The notes under the pieces: generated by a model
Told to the model about the DNA's origin: nothing
The model's database searches: none
The model's input: only the letters and a program-made list of their open reading frames with translations
Shown here: positions 8,041-17,461 of the stretch, in pieces
How positions within the stretch are numbered: the stretch's first letter is position 1
Layout: each line of letters starts with the position of its first letter
Source of the DNA: Eubacteriales bacterium
GTDB lineage: Bacteria > Bacillota > Clostridia > Oscillospirales > CAG-382
Assembly (NCBI GenBank): GCA_028705495.1
Contig: JAQWDK010000017.1
Span: forward strand, 1-42,368
DNA: 42,368 nucleotides
Direction: 5' to 3'
Translations under genes and position numbers: made by a program

Positions 8041-8090
8041 TTATCCCCTCGGTTTCTATATTATTATGGTAGAATATCTTGGGGGGATAA
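8041..8090 (+). promoter_or_regulatory. Possible Shine-Dalgarno-sequestering stem before dacF
   Basis: TTATCCCC (8041-8048) is perfectly complementary to GGGGATAA (8083-8090), and the second arm holds the GGGGGG ribosome site of dacF. The loop is 34 bases and AT-rich. If formed in the mRNA it would hide the ribosome site. Confidence 0.45.
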
Positions 8091-8094
8091 GACC

Positions 8095-9336
8095 TTGATT
8101 AATACAGAGCAAGTGATCTTTGATGAGAAAAAATATAAGAAAAGGGTTGTCCGTGCATTGGTTGCGGTGTTTCTTTGCGCCGTACTTCTCACGCTTTCAT
8201 TTCTGCCCCTTTTTACACCAGACACTTTTCCTGTAGGTGCGATAGATACAAATAGCGAAAATAAGAGTTATAAGCTCGATTTTTCGCTTGCTACCCTTAT
8301 GCCCGTTGAAACAGGAGCAACATCATCAATTCTCATAGATGCAAAATCCTTGCAGGTTCTCGCTTACGGCAACTCAGATGCAAGAAGCCCTATGGCAAGC
8401 ACAACTAAAATTATGACAGCACTGCTCACCCTTGAGCTTATGCCACTAAGTTCAAAGTTTGTCATACCAAAGGAAGCGGTCGGAATAGAGGGCTCATCCA
8501 TCTACCTTTCCGAAGGTGAAACGCTGACGATAGAGGAGCTACTCTATGGACTGCTTCTCGAATCGGGTAATGATTCTGCAGTCGCTCTCGCAATTGCAGC
8601 TGCCGGAAGTGTTGATATGTTTGTTGCGCTGATGAACGCGAAAGCAAGAGAGTTAGGAATGACAAAAACTCGCTTTGCAAACCCGAATGGTCTGCCTGAC
8701 GCAGACCACTATACTACTGCTGCAGACCTTGCACTGCTCTCAGCGGTGGCAATGAGGAATGAGACTTTCGCGAAGATCGTTGCTACAAAAAAGAAAACCA
8801 TCCCCTACAAAAATGTCGAAAATGGCAGATACCTTGTCAACCACAATAAACTGCTTATGTCGTATGATGAGATTATCGGAGTTAAAACAGGTTACACGAA
8901 AGCATCTGGAAGATGCTTGGTGACAGCATATAAAAACGGTGACCAAATCCTAATTGCGGTCACATTAAACTGCCCCGGAGACTGGAGCGCTCACAAAAAT
9001 ATGCACGGCTGGGGAGTTTCAAACTATGCCGGTACTGAACTTATTAGGACTAATGGGGTGACAAGAAGCGTAAATGTCGTCGGTGGCGAATCAAACACTG
9101 TTTTATGCAGAAACACAGAGCCCGCATATGTCTGCCTGCCCGTCGGAGAAGAAGTGCGCGAGGTAATTTCAGTGCCTGATTTTGTTTACGCACCTGTTTC
9201 AAAGGGAGAAGCAGTTGGATATATTACATATTACAGCGGAGATGAAAAGGTGCTTGTGATGCCGCTACACGCTGATTCGGATGTAAAATCAAAAAAGATT
9301 GATTTCTGGAAAAAAATAATAAGAGGAACCGGTTGA
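8095..9336 (+). CDS. D-alanyl-D-alanine carboxypeptidase (DacF-like, class A PBP)
   Basis: A 413-residue peptidoglycan-trimming enzyme that removes the terminal D-Ala of stem peptides. One N-terminal membrane or signal segment lies at about residues 20-42. The S11 serine-peptidase motifs are all present: STTK with catalytic Ser102 and Lys105, SGN at 157-159 and KTG at 264-266. The extra C-terminal domain is typical of DacF/PBP5. The start is TTG at 8095 behind a G6 ribosome site. It overlaps rluB by four bases. Its position after gerW is consistent with the sporulation-associated DacF, but a vegetative role is equally possible. Confidence 0.92.
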   Translation: MINTEQVIFDEKKYKKRVVRALVAVFLCAVLLTLSFLPLFTPDTFPVGAIDTNSENKSYKLDFSLATLMPVETGATSSILIDAKSLQVLAYGNSDARSPMASTTKIMTALLTLELMPLSSKFVIPKEAVGIEGSSIYLSEGETLTIEELLYGLLLESGNDSAVALAIAAAGSVDMFVALMNAKARELGMTKTRFANPNGLPDADHYTTAADLALLSAVAMRNETFAKIVATKKKTIPYKNVENGRYLVNHNKLLMSYDEIIGVKTGYTKASGRCLVTAYKNGDQILIAVTLNCPGDWSAHKNMHGWGVSNYAGTELIRTNGVTRSVNVVGGESNTVLCRNTEPAYVCLPVGEEVREVISVPDFVYAPVSKGEAVGYITYYSGDEKVLVMPLHADSDVKSKKIDFWKKIIRGTG

Positions 9337-10082
9337 AAACGGTTCAGGTAAATCGTATAATGGAAGAAAGAATACAAAAATACCTTGCCGAAGCAGGTGT
9401 CGCATCCCGCAGAGAAGCGGAAGCGGCGGTTTTGGAAGGTGTTGTTAAAATAAACGGACGAACTGCCACTATTGGGCAGAAAGTCGGGCCCGATGATGCT
9501 GTGGAATACCGCGGAAGGCTTATTGATTATCGCCAGCGCAAGGTTTACTATATGATAAACAAACCCACAGGATATGTCACGACGATGAGGGATTCACACG
9601 CGGAAAAATGCGTTGCAGACCTTCTTGGCGAAATACAAACTCGTGTCTACCCTGTCGGAAGGCTTGACAGAGGTTCCGAAGGGCTGCTCATTTTGACTAA
9701 CGATGGGGAGCTTGCCCTTAGGCTGACTCACCCGAGGTATCATGTCGAAAAAACGTATCTTGTTAAGGTAAAAGGCGCTGTAACCTCATATATGGTCAAT
9801 AAATTGACCTCTATCACAAGCCTTGACGGTGAGAAGATACAACCGGTTAAAGTTCTCACTTTAAGCGTATCGGATAAAAGCTCAACTCTGAAGTTTTTCC
9901 TCAAAGAAGGCAAGAACCGCCAAATCAGGAGAATGTGCAGTGTCGCAGGCTTAGAAATATCGGAACTAAAGCGTGTTGCGGTTGGTGAAGTGAAAATCGG
10001 CACTCTAAGACCCGGAGAAATCAGGAAACTGACGAGCGATGAAATAAATTACCTAAAAAAGCAGGTCGGTCTTGATGCTTAA
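9333..10082 (+). CDS. rluB: 23S rRNA pseudouridine synthase, RluB family
   Basis: Makes a pseudouridine in 23S rRNA. Residues 10-55 form an S4 RNA-binding domain (RIQKYLAEAGVASRREAEAAVLEG), followed by the catalytic domain with PVGRLDRGSEGLLILTNDGELALRLTHP, where the Asp of GRLDR is the nucleophile, and the KEGKNRQIRRM block. I kept TTG 9333 because AGAGGA lies five bases before it and it overlaps the dacF stop. The ATG at 9360 is closer to the usual family start but has a weak ribosome site. Confidence 0.94.
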   Translation: MKTVQVNRIMEERIQKYLAEAGVASRREAEAAVLEGVVKINGRTATIGQKVGPDDAVEYRGRLIDYRQRKVYYMINKPTGYVTTMRDSHAEKCVADLLGEIQTRVYPVGRLDRGSEGLLILTNDGELALRLTHPRYHVEKTYLVKVKGAVTSYMVNKLTSITSLDGEKIQPVKVLTLSVSDKSSTLKFFLKEGKNRQIRRMCSVAGLEISELKRVAVGEVKIGTLRPGEIRKLTSDEINYLKKQVGLDA

Positions 10083-10440
10083 AATAACACCGGTTTTTGA
10101 AATAGATGAAAAAGAACGCCTTTGCTCACTTTGCGAAGCGGAAGCTGAAGTTGAAGCACTGACATACGCGATTTTATCGGATGAAAGTGAGATCGGAGTA
10201 TGCCAATTCAAGTTTACCAAAGATGGCGGAGCGATTTTACTCTTGAGAAACACAAAAGGCTCCGACGACGAAGATGCTCTCGTTATCGCAGGCAGAGCCG
10301 CACTTGATTTCATCGAAAGAAACTCAGGTAATAGCGCGTATTACCACGATAAAATGACTGCCACAGTTGCGAAAAAGCTCGGATTTAAGGACGGAAAGTT
10401 AGATCTTGAAGGCTATTTCGGACAATGTTGTAATAAATAA
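10075..10440 (+). CDS. Small uncharacterised protein, possibly GNAT-like
   Basis: 121 residues, not firmly recognised. The pattern of a beta segment (GVCQFKFTKDGGAILLLRNT), then a helix (DALVIAGRAALDFIERNSG) and a final KKLGF resembles the end of a GNAT acetyltransferase fold, but a clear acetyl-CoA loop (R/Q-x-x-G-x-G/A) is missing. It ends with paired cysteines (GQCCNK). It overlaps the rluB stop by eight bases, starting at ATG 10075, so it is translated from the same operon. Confidence 0.55.
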   Translation: MLKITPVFEIDEKERLCSLCEAEAEVEALTYAILSDESEIGVCQFKFTKDGGAILLLRNTKGSDDEDALVIAGRAALDFIERNSGNSAYYHDKMTATVAKKLGFKDGKLDLEGYFGQCCNK

Positions 10441-10462
10441 AATTTCTCAAAAGGAAAAACCT

Positions 10463-10753
10463 ATGCTGACAAGCAAACAAAGAGCCTATTTGCGCTCACT
10501 CGCATCAAACCTTGAAACAATAATCCAAATCGGTAAAAACGGCATAAACGACAATCTCACTATTACGGTTGCCGACGCACTTGCCGCGCACGAACTCATT
10601 AAAGCTCGCGTGCTCGAGACATCTCCCTTATCCTCCAGAGAAGCGGCGGAAGAGCTTGCTGCATCGACAGGAGCTGAAGTAGCACAGGTTATCGGAACTC
10701 GATTTGTTCTTTACAAGAAGGCGAAAGAGCCAAAAATCGAACTACCTAAATGA
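10463..10753 (+). CDS. yhbY: YhbY family RNA-binding protein (CRM domain)
   Basis: A 96-residue single CRM-domain protein associated with ribosome assembly. Visible motifs are LTSKQRAYLRSLASNLETIIQIGKNGI and the later IGTRFVLYK strand. The ATG at 10463 has AAAAGGA seven bases upstream; the longer frame starting at 10406 lies in the preceding gene. It overlaps nadD by four bases (ATGA). Next to nadD, yqeK and rsfS it belongs to a conserved Firmicutes ribosome/NAD cluster. Confidence 0.92.
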   Translation: MLTSKQRAYLRSLASNLETIIQIGKNGINDNLTITVADALAAHELIKARVLETSPLSSREAAEELAASTGAEVAQVIGTRFVLYKKAKEPKIELPK

Positions 10754-11379
10754 AAAACATCAAATCTGATATAATTGGGCTTTTCGGTGGTACATTTAAC
10801 CCACCCCATTTAGGTCATGTAAAGGCAGCAAAGGCGTACCGCGAGCAGGTATGCGGTGACGGTTTGATTGTTATGCCAAGCCATAGACCGCCGCATAAAC
10901 TGATTGAGGATGGGAGTCCGACCGCAAAACAAAGGCTTGAGCTTTGCTTTCTTGCGTTCGGAGAGATTGGCGAGATTTCAGATTATGAAATAAACAGAGA
11001 CAGCGTTTCCTACACCTACAACACCGTAAAACATCTTGAAAAAATCTTTCCAAACAAGAAAATATCGCTTTATATCGGTACTGATATGCTGTTTTATTTT
11101 GAGAAATGGTATAATTTCGAATACCTGCTCGAAAATGCTACTCTTGCAGTCGCATCCCGAACAGGTGAAGTAGATAACAGCTTTATCCAGGAATGTGATA
11201 GATTAAGAAAAAAGTACGGTGCGAACATTATTCTCCTTGAGCTTGAGCCTGAGATTATCTCATCAACGGAAATTAGAGAATTAATAAAAAACGGAGGGAA
11301 AGCAGAGAATTTTCTGCCTGCCGCCGTTTATGATTATATAAAAAAGAACGGGCTTTATAGCCCAGAGCCGAAAGGTTAA
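10750..11379 (+). CDS. nadD: Nicotinate-nucleotide adenylyltransferase
   Basis: Joins nicotinate mononucleotide to ATP to make deamido-NAD. The 209-residue protein has the nucleotidyltransferase motif GLFGGTFNPPHLGH near its start and SSTEIRELIKNG near its end, both ATP-binding signatures of the family. It overlaps yhbY by four bases and is followed six bases later by yqeK, the usual order. Confidence 0.96.
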   Translation: MKNIKSDIIGLFGGTFNPPHLGHVKAAKAYREQVCGDGLIVMPSHRPPHKLIEDGSPTAKQRLELCFLAFGEIGEISDYEINRDSVSYTYNTVKHLEKIFPNKKISLYIGTDMLFYFEKWYNFEYLLENATLAVASRTGEVDNSFIQECDRLRKKYGANIILLELEPEIISSTEIRELIKNGGKAENFLPAAVYDYIKKNGLYSPEPKG

Positions 11380-11385
11380 CTGCGG

Positions 11386-11994
11386 ATGTATAATATCAAA
11401 GCCATGCTTGAGGCAGTGCCTGTGAAAAGGTTAGCTCATACAATGGGTGTGAGGGACACTTCACTGCGACTGGCGAAAAGACACTTTCCATTTCTTGAAA
11501 ACGACGAAGTCGAAGCCGCTGCAATTCTTCACGATATAACAAAATATCTGACTCGTGAAGAACACCTGCGACTATGTGAGGACTGGAATATAACCCTAAA
11601 TGATGACGAAAAACGCTCAACTCGTGTACTGCACCAGATAACCGGAGCGGAGAGCGCAAAGCGCAGTTTTGGCGTTTCCGACGCTGTTTTTTCTGCGATT
11701 AGATGTCATACAACGGGTAAAGCGAATATGTCACCCCTTGAGCTGCTCTTGATGTTTGCAGATTATATAGAGCCTAACAGGCATTATGAGGGCTGTGAGG
11801 AGATACGGGATTATTACGAAGTTCTGTTTGCTGCCGGCGATTCTTATTCACTTGAAAAAGCTGTGATAAAAGCGCTGGGAATGACCATCAATGAGGTGGT
11901 TGAGCGAGGAGAATTTATGAACCCCGATATTATAAATGCAAGAAATTCGCTAATTTTGAAAACAAATGCAAATAAGGAAAGGTCATTATTATAA
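11386..11994 (+). CDS. yqeK: YqeK family HD-domain hydrolase (diadenosine tetraphosphatase type)
   Basis: A 202-residue HD-domain metal hydrolase. YqeK enzymes split Ap4A symmetrically to ADP. The first histidine (RLAHTMGVRDTSLRLA), the HD pair in AAAILHDITKYL, the HQITGAESAK block and the late FADYIEPNR aspartate are all present. It lies between nadD and rsfS as in Bacillus, and its stop overlaps the rsfS start by one base. Confidence 0.92.
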   Translation: MYNIKAMLEAVPVKRLAHTMGVRDTSLRLAKRHFPFLENDEVEAAAILHDITKYLTREEHLRLCEDWNITLNDDEKRSTRVLHQITGAESAKRSFGVSDAVFSAIRCHTTGKANMSPLELLLMFADYIEPNRHYEGCEEIRDYYEVLFAAGDSYSLEKAVIKALGMTINEVVERGEFMNPDIINARNSLILKTNANKERSLL

Positions 11995-12443
11995 TGGATA
12001 ACAACGAAAACAAATACAACGAAACAAATAACCGGTTTGAAGAACACGAAAAGGAAGTGGCTGCATCACGCAAAGAAGCAGTTGAGACATCCAAACGAGC
12101 TGCAAAAATCCTTGATGACAAGAAGGCAGTCGATGTCAATATCTTAAAACTGTCCGACCAAACAGTTATCGCTGACTGCTTTGTTATCGCGACAGGTACT
12201 TCTTCAACTCATATAAAAGCACTTGCGGACGAGGTTGAATTCCAACTCCAAGAACAGTTAAATGTAAAACCCGACCATATTGAGGGCTTCGGAAATGCAA
12301 GCTGGATTCTCCTTGACTATGGAACGGTTATAATTCATATTTTCACCAAAGAATCGCGTGACTTTTATAACCTCGAACGACTATGGAGCGATGCGGAAAA
12401 GGTAGACTTTGACATCGAAAATAGTAATACACAATCTATGTGA
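11994..12443 (+). CDS. rsfS: Ribosomal silencing factor
   Basis: RsfS binds L14 and blocks subunit joining in starvation or stationary phase. The 149-residue sequence has VDVNILKLSDQTVIADCFVIATGTSSTHIKALADEV, then GFGNASWILLDYGTVIIHIF and YNLERLW, all typical. The first 30 residues are an extra, highly charged N-terminal arm (rich in Glu, Asn and Lys) not seen in most short homologues. Start and stop are tightly coupled to yqeK. Confidence 0.95.
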   Translation: MDNNENKYNETNNRFEEHEKEVAASRKEAVETSKRAAKILDDKKAVDVNILKLSDQTVIADCFVIATGTSSTHIKALADEVEFQLQEQLNVKPDHIEGFGNASWILLDYGTVIIHIFTKESRDFYNLERLWSDAEKVDFDIENSNTQSM

Positions 12444-12492
12444 CACACCTTTAGTGTGTTAATCACAGAAAAAGAAAAGAGGTTATTTTATA

Positions 12493-14889
12493 ATGAGATA
12501 CGATTTTAAACAGATAGAGGAAAAGTGGCAGAATAAATGGGAAAGCGAAAAAGCTTTTGAGGTTAAAATAGATAAGAGTAAGCCGAAGTATTATGCTCTT
12601 GTCGAATTCCCGTACCCCTCGGGCGCAGGTCTCCATGTCGGTCACCCGCGTTCATATACCGCTGTCGATATAATAGCAAGAAAACGCCGTATGCAAGGGT
12701 ATAATGTTCTTTTCCCGATGGGATGGGATGCATTCGGACTTCCGACCGAAAACTATGCTATCAAGCATAAGATACACCCGCGCATTGTAACAAAACAGAA
12801 TATAGCGAGATTTACCTCCCAGCTCAAGGCTCTCGGACTTTCCTTTGACTGGTCAAGGGAAATCGATACAACCGACCCGTCCTATTACAAATGGACTCAG
12901 TGGATTTTCCTTCAGCTCTACAAGCACGGACTCGCTTACAAAAAAGAGATGGCTGTCAACTGGTGCACATCCTGCAAAGTCGTTCTCGCAAATGAGGAAG
13001 TTGTCAACGGAAGCTGTGAGAGATGTCACAGCGAAGTCGTCCGCAAGGTTAAAAGTCAATGGATGCTGAAAATAACAGAATACGCTGACAGACTTATTGA
13101 CGACCTTGAAACTGTAGATTATATCGAGAGAGTTAAGCTTGCAGAGATAAACTGGATAGGTCGTTCTTATGGCGCTGAAGTTGATTTTGCAACAAGCGCA
13201 GGCGACAAGCTCAGAGTTTACACAACAAGACCTGATACGCTTTTCGGTTCAACATATATGGTTATTTCACCCGAACATCCGTTTATCGAAGAGTGGAAAG
13301 AAAAACTCAATAACTATAATGATATAATTTCCTATCGTGAAGAAGCGGCAAAAAAGAGCGAATTTGAACGCACAGAGCTCGCAAAAGATAAAACAGGCGT
13401 AAAACTTGATGGTGTCAGTGCGGTAAACCCCGTAACAGGAAAAGAAATACCGATTTTTGTTTCGGACTATGTTCTCATAACCTATGGTACTGGTGCTATT
13501 ATGGCAGTTCCCGCTCACGACACACGCGACTATGAATTTGCGAAAAAGTTCGATCTTCCTATTGTTGAAGTCGTTTCCGGCGGTGATATAACAAACGAAG
13601 CCTATACAGATATAGAAAACGGTACAATGGTCAACTCCGATTTTCTTAACGGGCTTTCAGTTAATGATGCAAAGAAAAAGATAACCGAATATCTTGAAGA
13701 AAAAGGACTTGGTACACCTAAAACAAATTACAAGCTCCGCGACTGGGTTTTCTCCCGTCAGCGTTACTGGGGTGAACCTGTTCCGCTTGTCAACTGCGAT
13801 AAGTGCGGATGGGTACCGATTCCCGAATCTGAACTTCCGCTGATGCTCCCCGATGTTGAATCTTATGAACCGACGGATACAGGTGAATCTCCGCTGGCTA
13901 ATATGGCAGAATGGGTCAACACCACCTGCCCGTGCTGCGGAGGATCTGCAAAGCGCGAAACCGACATAATGCCGCAGTGGGCAGGTTCATCCTGGTACTT
14001 CCTCCGCTACTGCGACCCGCACAATGATAAAGAGCTCGCATCAAAAGAAGCTCTTGACTATTGGATGCCGGTCGACTGGTACAACGGCGGTATGGAGCAC
14101 GCAACACTTCACATGCTTTATTCGAGGTTTTGGTCAAAATTCCTCTACGATATAAATGTTATCAACTATTCGGAGCCCTATCTGAAACGCACATCCCAGG
14201 GTATGATCCTCGGTGAGGATAGCGAGAAGATGTCGAAATCAAGAGGTAATGTTGTTAACCCCGATGATATAATTGACGAATACGGTTCAGACACGCTCAG
14301 ACTTTATGAGATGTTCATAGGTGACTTTGAAAAAACTGCAACATGGTCATCCCAGAGTATCAAGGGTGCAAAAAGGTTTCTTGAGCGTTTTGCAGGGCTT
14401 TCGGATATGCTGCTTGAAAAGACGTCTCCAGAGATTGAAAAAGCCTTCCACCGTACACTCAAAAAAGTGACGGGTGACATTGAGGAGATGAAGTTCAATA
14501 CCGCAATCGCTGCAATGATGGCACTCACAAATGATATTTATGCTGAAGGTGGGCTTGATAGGGAATATCTCGGTTTCTTCACGAGGATGCTCGCACCGTT
14601 CGCACCCCATATCTGCGAGGAAATGTGGGAGAAACTCGGCTTTGAAGGCTTTGTTTCCCATGCAAAATACCCGGAGTATATCGAGGAGCTGACAAAGGTT
14701 TCCGAGGTTGACATCGCAGTCCAAGTTAACGGCAAACTCAAGGGTGTCGTCAAGATGGCAACTGGAAGCAGCGAAGAAGAGGTTTATGCTGAAGCGGAGC
14801 GTAGCGGTAAGCTTGCTGTGGCTGAAGGCAAAACAATTGTCAAAAGAATCTATATACAGGATAAAATAATCAATATAGTCGTAAAATAG
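12493..14889 (+). CDS. leuS: Leucyl-tRNA synthetase
   Basis: A class I aminoacyl-tRNA synthetase of 798 residues, close to the normal 805. Visible are HVGH (48-51, the HIGH motif), a zinc-like Cys block ([21 protein letters not shown]), the CP1 editing domain with [15 protein letters not shown] and the [15 protein letters not shown] region, and KMSKS (579-583). The C-terminal anticodon and tail domains are complete. The gap from rsfS is only 49 bases with one weak hairpin, so no T-box leader is present and leuS is probably cotranscribed with the upstream genes. Confidence 0.97.
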   Translation: MRYDFKQIEEKWQNKWESEKAFEVKIDKSKPKYYALVEFPYPSGAGLHVGHPRSYTAVDIIARKRRMQGYNVLFPMGWDAFGLPTENYAIKHKIHPRIVTKQNIARFTSQLKALGLSFDWSREIDTTDPSYYKWTQWIFLQLYKHGLAYKKEMAVNWCTSCKVVLANEEVVNGSCERCHSEVVRKVKSQWMLKITEYADRLIDDLETVDYIERVKLAEINWIGRSYGAEVDFATSAGDKLRVYTTRPDTLFGSTYMVISPEHPFIEEWKEKLNNYNDIISYREEAAKKSEFERTELAKDKTGVKLDGVSAVNPVTGKEIPIFVSDYVLITYGTGAIMAVPAHDTRDYEFAKKFDLPIVEVVSGGDITNEAYTDIENGTMVNSDFLNGLSVNDAKKKITEYLEEKGLGTPKTNYKLRDWVFSRQRYWGEPVPLVNCDKCGWVPIPESELPLMLPDVESYEPTDTGESPLANMAEWVNTTCPCCGGSAKRETDIMPQWAGSSWYFLRYCDPHNDKELASKEALDYWMPVDWYNGGMEHATLHMLYSRFWSKFLYDINVINYSEPYLKRTSQGMILGEDSEKMSKSRGNVVNPDDIIDEYGSDTLRLYEMFIGDFEKTATWSSQSIKGAKRFLERFAGLSDMLLEKTSPEIEKAFHRTLKKVTGDIEEMKFNTAIAAMMALTNDIYAEGGLDREYLGFFTRMLAPFAPHICEEMWEKLGFEGFVSHAKYPEYIEELTKVSEVDIAVQVNGKLKGVVKMATGSSEEEVYAEAERSGKLAVAEGKTIVKRIYIQDKIINIVVK

Positions 14890-14925
14890 TCTTACCCTTA
14901 TCCTCTATAAAAAGGAGGAATTGCA

Positions 14926-17415
14926 ATGAAAGAAAAATTTACTATAGAAGGAATGACCTGCGCCGCTTGTGCGTCTAAGGTCGAAAAGGCCGTTGCAAAG
15001 GTTGAAGGCGTCGAAAATGTAGGCGTAAACCTTATTGCTGGAACAATGACTGTTTCTTATGGTGGCAGTGCGGATGAAAACGCAATAATGACCGCTGTCA
15101 AAAAGATAGGTTATGGTGCAAGACCAGCTGCAACCTCAGCAGAGAGCCAAAAATCCGCTGATGTTTTACAAAACGAAAACAAAAACGAGATGAAGTCAAG
15201 GCTTACTATCTCGGTCGTGTTTCTTATCGTTTTGATGTATGTTGCGATGGGGCATATGATTTCTCTGCCGATGCCGCCGTTTTTGACGGGTGAGGCAAAT
15301 ATGCTCACAAACGCACTAATCCAGTTTCTGCTGACAATTCCGATTGTCGCAGTAAACACAGACTATTTCAAGCGCGGGTTTAAGCTCCTTTTCAAGGGCA
15401 GTCCCAATATGGACACCTTGATTGCACTCGGTTCAGGCGCGGCTCTCGTCTATGGTGTGTTCGCACTCCTTATGATGAGCTCAGCGTATGGTTCAGGCGA
15501 TCACGAGACGGCACACAGATATGCAGCAGACCTTTACTTTGAGTCAGCTGCAACAATCCTAACTCTGATCACAGTCGGTAAATATATCGAAGCTCGCTCG
15601 AAGAGCAAGACTGCAGATGCGCTTACAAAGCTTGTAGGGCTCGCTCCAAAAACAGCTAGTGTAATCAGAGAGGGCAAAGAGATGACAATAGGTGCGGAAG
15701 AACTTGTTGTCGGCGACAAAGTTATTGTGCTGCCCGGGCAGAGCATACCTGCGGACGGAGTTATAATCGAAGGCAATGCAGCTATCGATCAAAGCGCGAT
15801 AACAGGCGAAAGTGTTCCAGTGGATAAGTCCCCTGGTGATAAGGTCATTGCGGCAACTGTCAACAAGAACGGATATATAAAATTCACCGCCGAAAAGGTT
15901 GGTGGAGACACAACAATATCCGAAATAATTAGACTTATGGACGAAGCAGCCTCCTCAAAAGCACCAATTGCAAGGCTCGCGGATAAAATTAGCGGTATTT
16001 TTGTACCGATAGTTGTAGCAATAGCGGTAATATCGGCTGTTGTTTGGCTTTTCTTAGGAGAAACCTTTGAATTTGCCCTTTATACTGCAATTGCAGTGCT
16101 TGTAATTAGCTGTCCCTGCGCTCTCGGACTTGCAACGCCAGTTGCGATTATGGTCGGAACAGGAAGGGCGGCTGCAAACGGTATTCTTGTAAAAAGCGCA
16201 GCAGCTCTCGAAAAGCTCCACATGGCTGACAGGGTTGTGCTTGATAAGACGGGAACGATAACTGTCGGTTCACCTTCTGTTTCCGATGTTTTGGCAGCGG
16301 AGGGCGGCGAGGATGAGCTGATAGCATATGCAGCATCCCTTGAAAAGCAGTCGGGTCATCCGCTTGCGGAGGCTGTGAGCGCTTATGCAGACAATAAAAA
16401 TTTTGTACTCTATCCAGTCACCGAGTTTTCAGAAATTCCGGGACGCGGAGTTAGGGGCAAAATATCCGAATCTACGATCCTTGGTGGTAATGCTGCTTTT
16501 ATGAAGGAGAACGGTGTTGATATATCTGCAATCGCAGATGATTCCGCAAAGCTGACCGCTCAGGGTAAAACACCGCTGTACTTCGCTAAGGACGAGAAAT
16601 TAATCGGTGCAATTTTCGCATCTGATACTATAAAACCCGATGCGGAAGAATCTATCGCTGAGCTTAAGAAAATGGGTATCGGCGTAGTTATGCTGACTGG
16701 GGATAACAAAGCGGCAGCTGAGTATGTCCGTTCAAGCCTTAATATAGACGAAGCGGTCGCAGAGGTTCTTCCTCAGGACAAGGAAAGGCATATCAGGGAG
16801 CTTATCGAGCAGAAGCATACTGTTGTCATGGTTGGCGACGGCATAAACGACGCTCCAAGCCTTGCAAGGGCTGATGTAGGCATTGCAATTGGTGCAGGCA
16901 CAGATATCGCCATTGAAGCGGCTGATATTGTAGTTATGAAAAGCAGACTTGCGGATGTTGTGACAGCGATTAAGCTTTCAAAAGCTGTTATACGAAATGT
17001 TAAGGAAAACCTATTTTGGGCGTTTATTTACAATGTTATCGGAATACCACTCGCCGCTGGAGTTTTTATAAATTCCTTTGGCTTGCAGCTCAGTCCGATG
17101 TACGCTGCGGCAGCAATGAGCCTTAGTTCACTATTTGTCGTCGGTAACGCTTCAAGATTATACGGATTTAAACCGTATAAACCGAAAATGAACAATGGAA
17201 ACGGAGGTACCGTTATGAAAAAGATACTGAAAGTAGAAGGAATGACCTGTAACCATTGCAAGATGTCAGTTGAAAAAGCGCTTAACGCAATCGAAGGCGT
17301 TACTGCAACTGTTGACCTCGCAAAGAAACAGGCGGATCTTACGATAACAGGCAATGTCGACGAGAAGAAAATCGTAGACACTGTTAACGATCTTGGATAT
17401 GAAGCGAGTTTCTGA
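14926..17415 (+). CDS. copA: Copper-exporting P1B-type ATPase with a fused C-terminal HMA (CopZ-like) domain
   Basis: An 829-residue membrane pump that expels copper(I). Order of parts: an N-terminal HMA metal domain (GMTCAAC, Cys12 and Cys15), eight predicted membrane helices, the TGES phosphatase loop, the intramembrane CPC (396-398), the phosphorylated DKTGT (Asp440), the HP signature SGHPLAEAV and GDGINDAPSLA. Unusually, a second HMA domain follows (from Met764, with GMTCNHC at Cys775 and Cys778). It looks like a whole copper chaperone joined in frame by a short Lys/Asn/Gly linker. No CsoR or CopY gene is next to it. Confidence 0.95.
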   Translation: MKEKFTIEGMTCAACASKVEKAVAKVEGVENVGVNLIAGTMTVSYGGSADENAIMTAVKKIGYGARPAATSAESQKSADVLQNENKNEMKSRLTISVVFLIVLMYVAMGHMISLPMPPFLTGEANMLTNALIQFLLTIPIVAVNTDYFKRGFKLLFKGSPNMDTLIALGSGAALVYGVFALLMMSSAYGSGDHETAHRYAADLYFESAATILTLITVGKYIEARSKSKTADALTKLVGLAPKTASVIREGKEMTIGAEELVVGDKVIVLPGQSIPADGVIIEGNAAIDQSAITGESVPVDKSPGDKVIAATVNKNGYIKFTAEKVGGDTTISEIIRLMDEAASSKAPIARLADKISGIFVPIVVAIAVISAVVWLFLGETFEFALYTAIAVLVISCPCALGLATPVAIMVGTGRAAANGILVKSAAALEKLHMADRVVLDKTGTITVGSPSVSDVLAAEGGEDELIAYAASLEKQSGHPLAEAVSAYADNKNFVLYPVTEFSEIPGRGVRGKISESTILGGNAAFMKENGVDISAIADDSAKLTAQGKTPLYFAKDEKLIGAIFASDTIKPDAEESIAELKKMGIGVVMLTGDNKAAAEYVRSSLNIDEAVAEVLPQDKERHIRELIEQKHTVVMVGDGINDAPSLARADVGIAIGAGTDIAIEAADIVVMKSRLADVVTAIKLSKAVIRNVKENLFWAFIYNVIGIPLAAGVFINSFGLQLSPMYAAAAMSLSSLFVVGNASRLYGFKPYKPKMNNGNGGTVMKKILKVEGMTCNHCKMSVEKALNAIEGVTATVDLAKKQADLTITGNVDEKKIVDTVNDLGYEASF
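17203..17217 (+). promoter_or_regulatory. Internal ribosome site for a stand-alone CopZ-like chaperone within copA
   Basis: A perfect GGAGG (17203-17207) lies seven bases before an in-frame ATG (17215). Translation from there would give 66 residues beginning MKKILKVEGMTCNHCK, which is a complete CopZ-type chaperone ending at the copA stop. The linker residues before it (MNNGNGGTV) are what one gets by reading an intergenic ribosome site as codons. Confidence 0.6.
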
Positions 17416-17422
17416 TAAGCAT

Positions 17423-17458
17423 AAAAAAGAGGGGCTGTTTCGACAGCCCCTCTTTTTT
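17423..17458. terminator. Bidirectional terminator between copA and cinA
   Basis: A 15-base perfect stem with A6 on one side and T6 on the other (core GAGGGGCTG / CAGCCCCTC, loop TTTCGA). It serves the plus-strand copA transcript and the minus-strand cinA transcript, which converge here. Confidence 0.93.
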
Positions 17459-17461
17459 ATG

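Noticed and set aside
12443..12492. T-box leader before leuS
   Set aside because: Only 50 bases lie between rsfS and leuS, with one weak 5-base hairpin, no specifier loop and no antiterminator.
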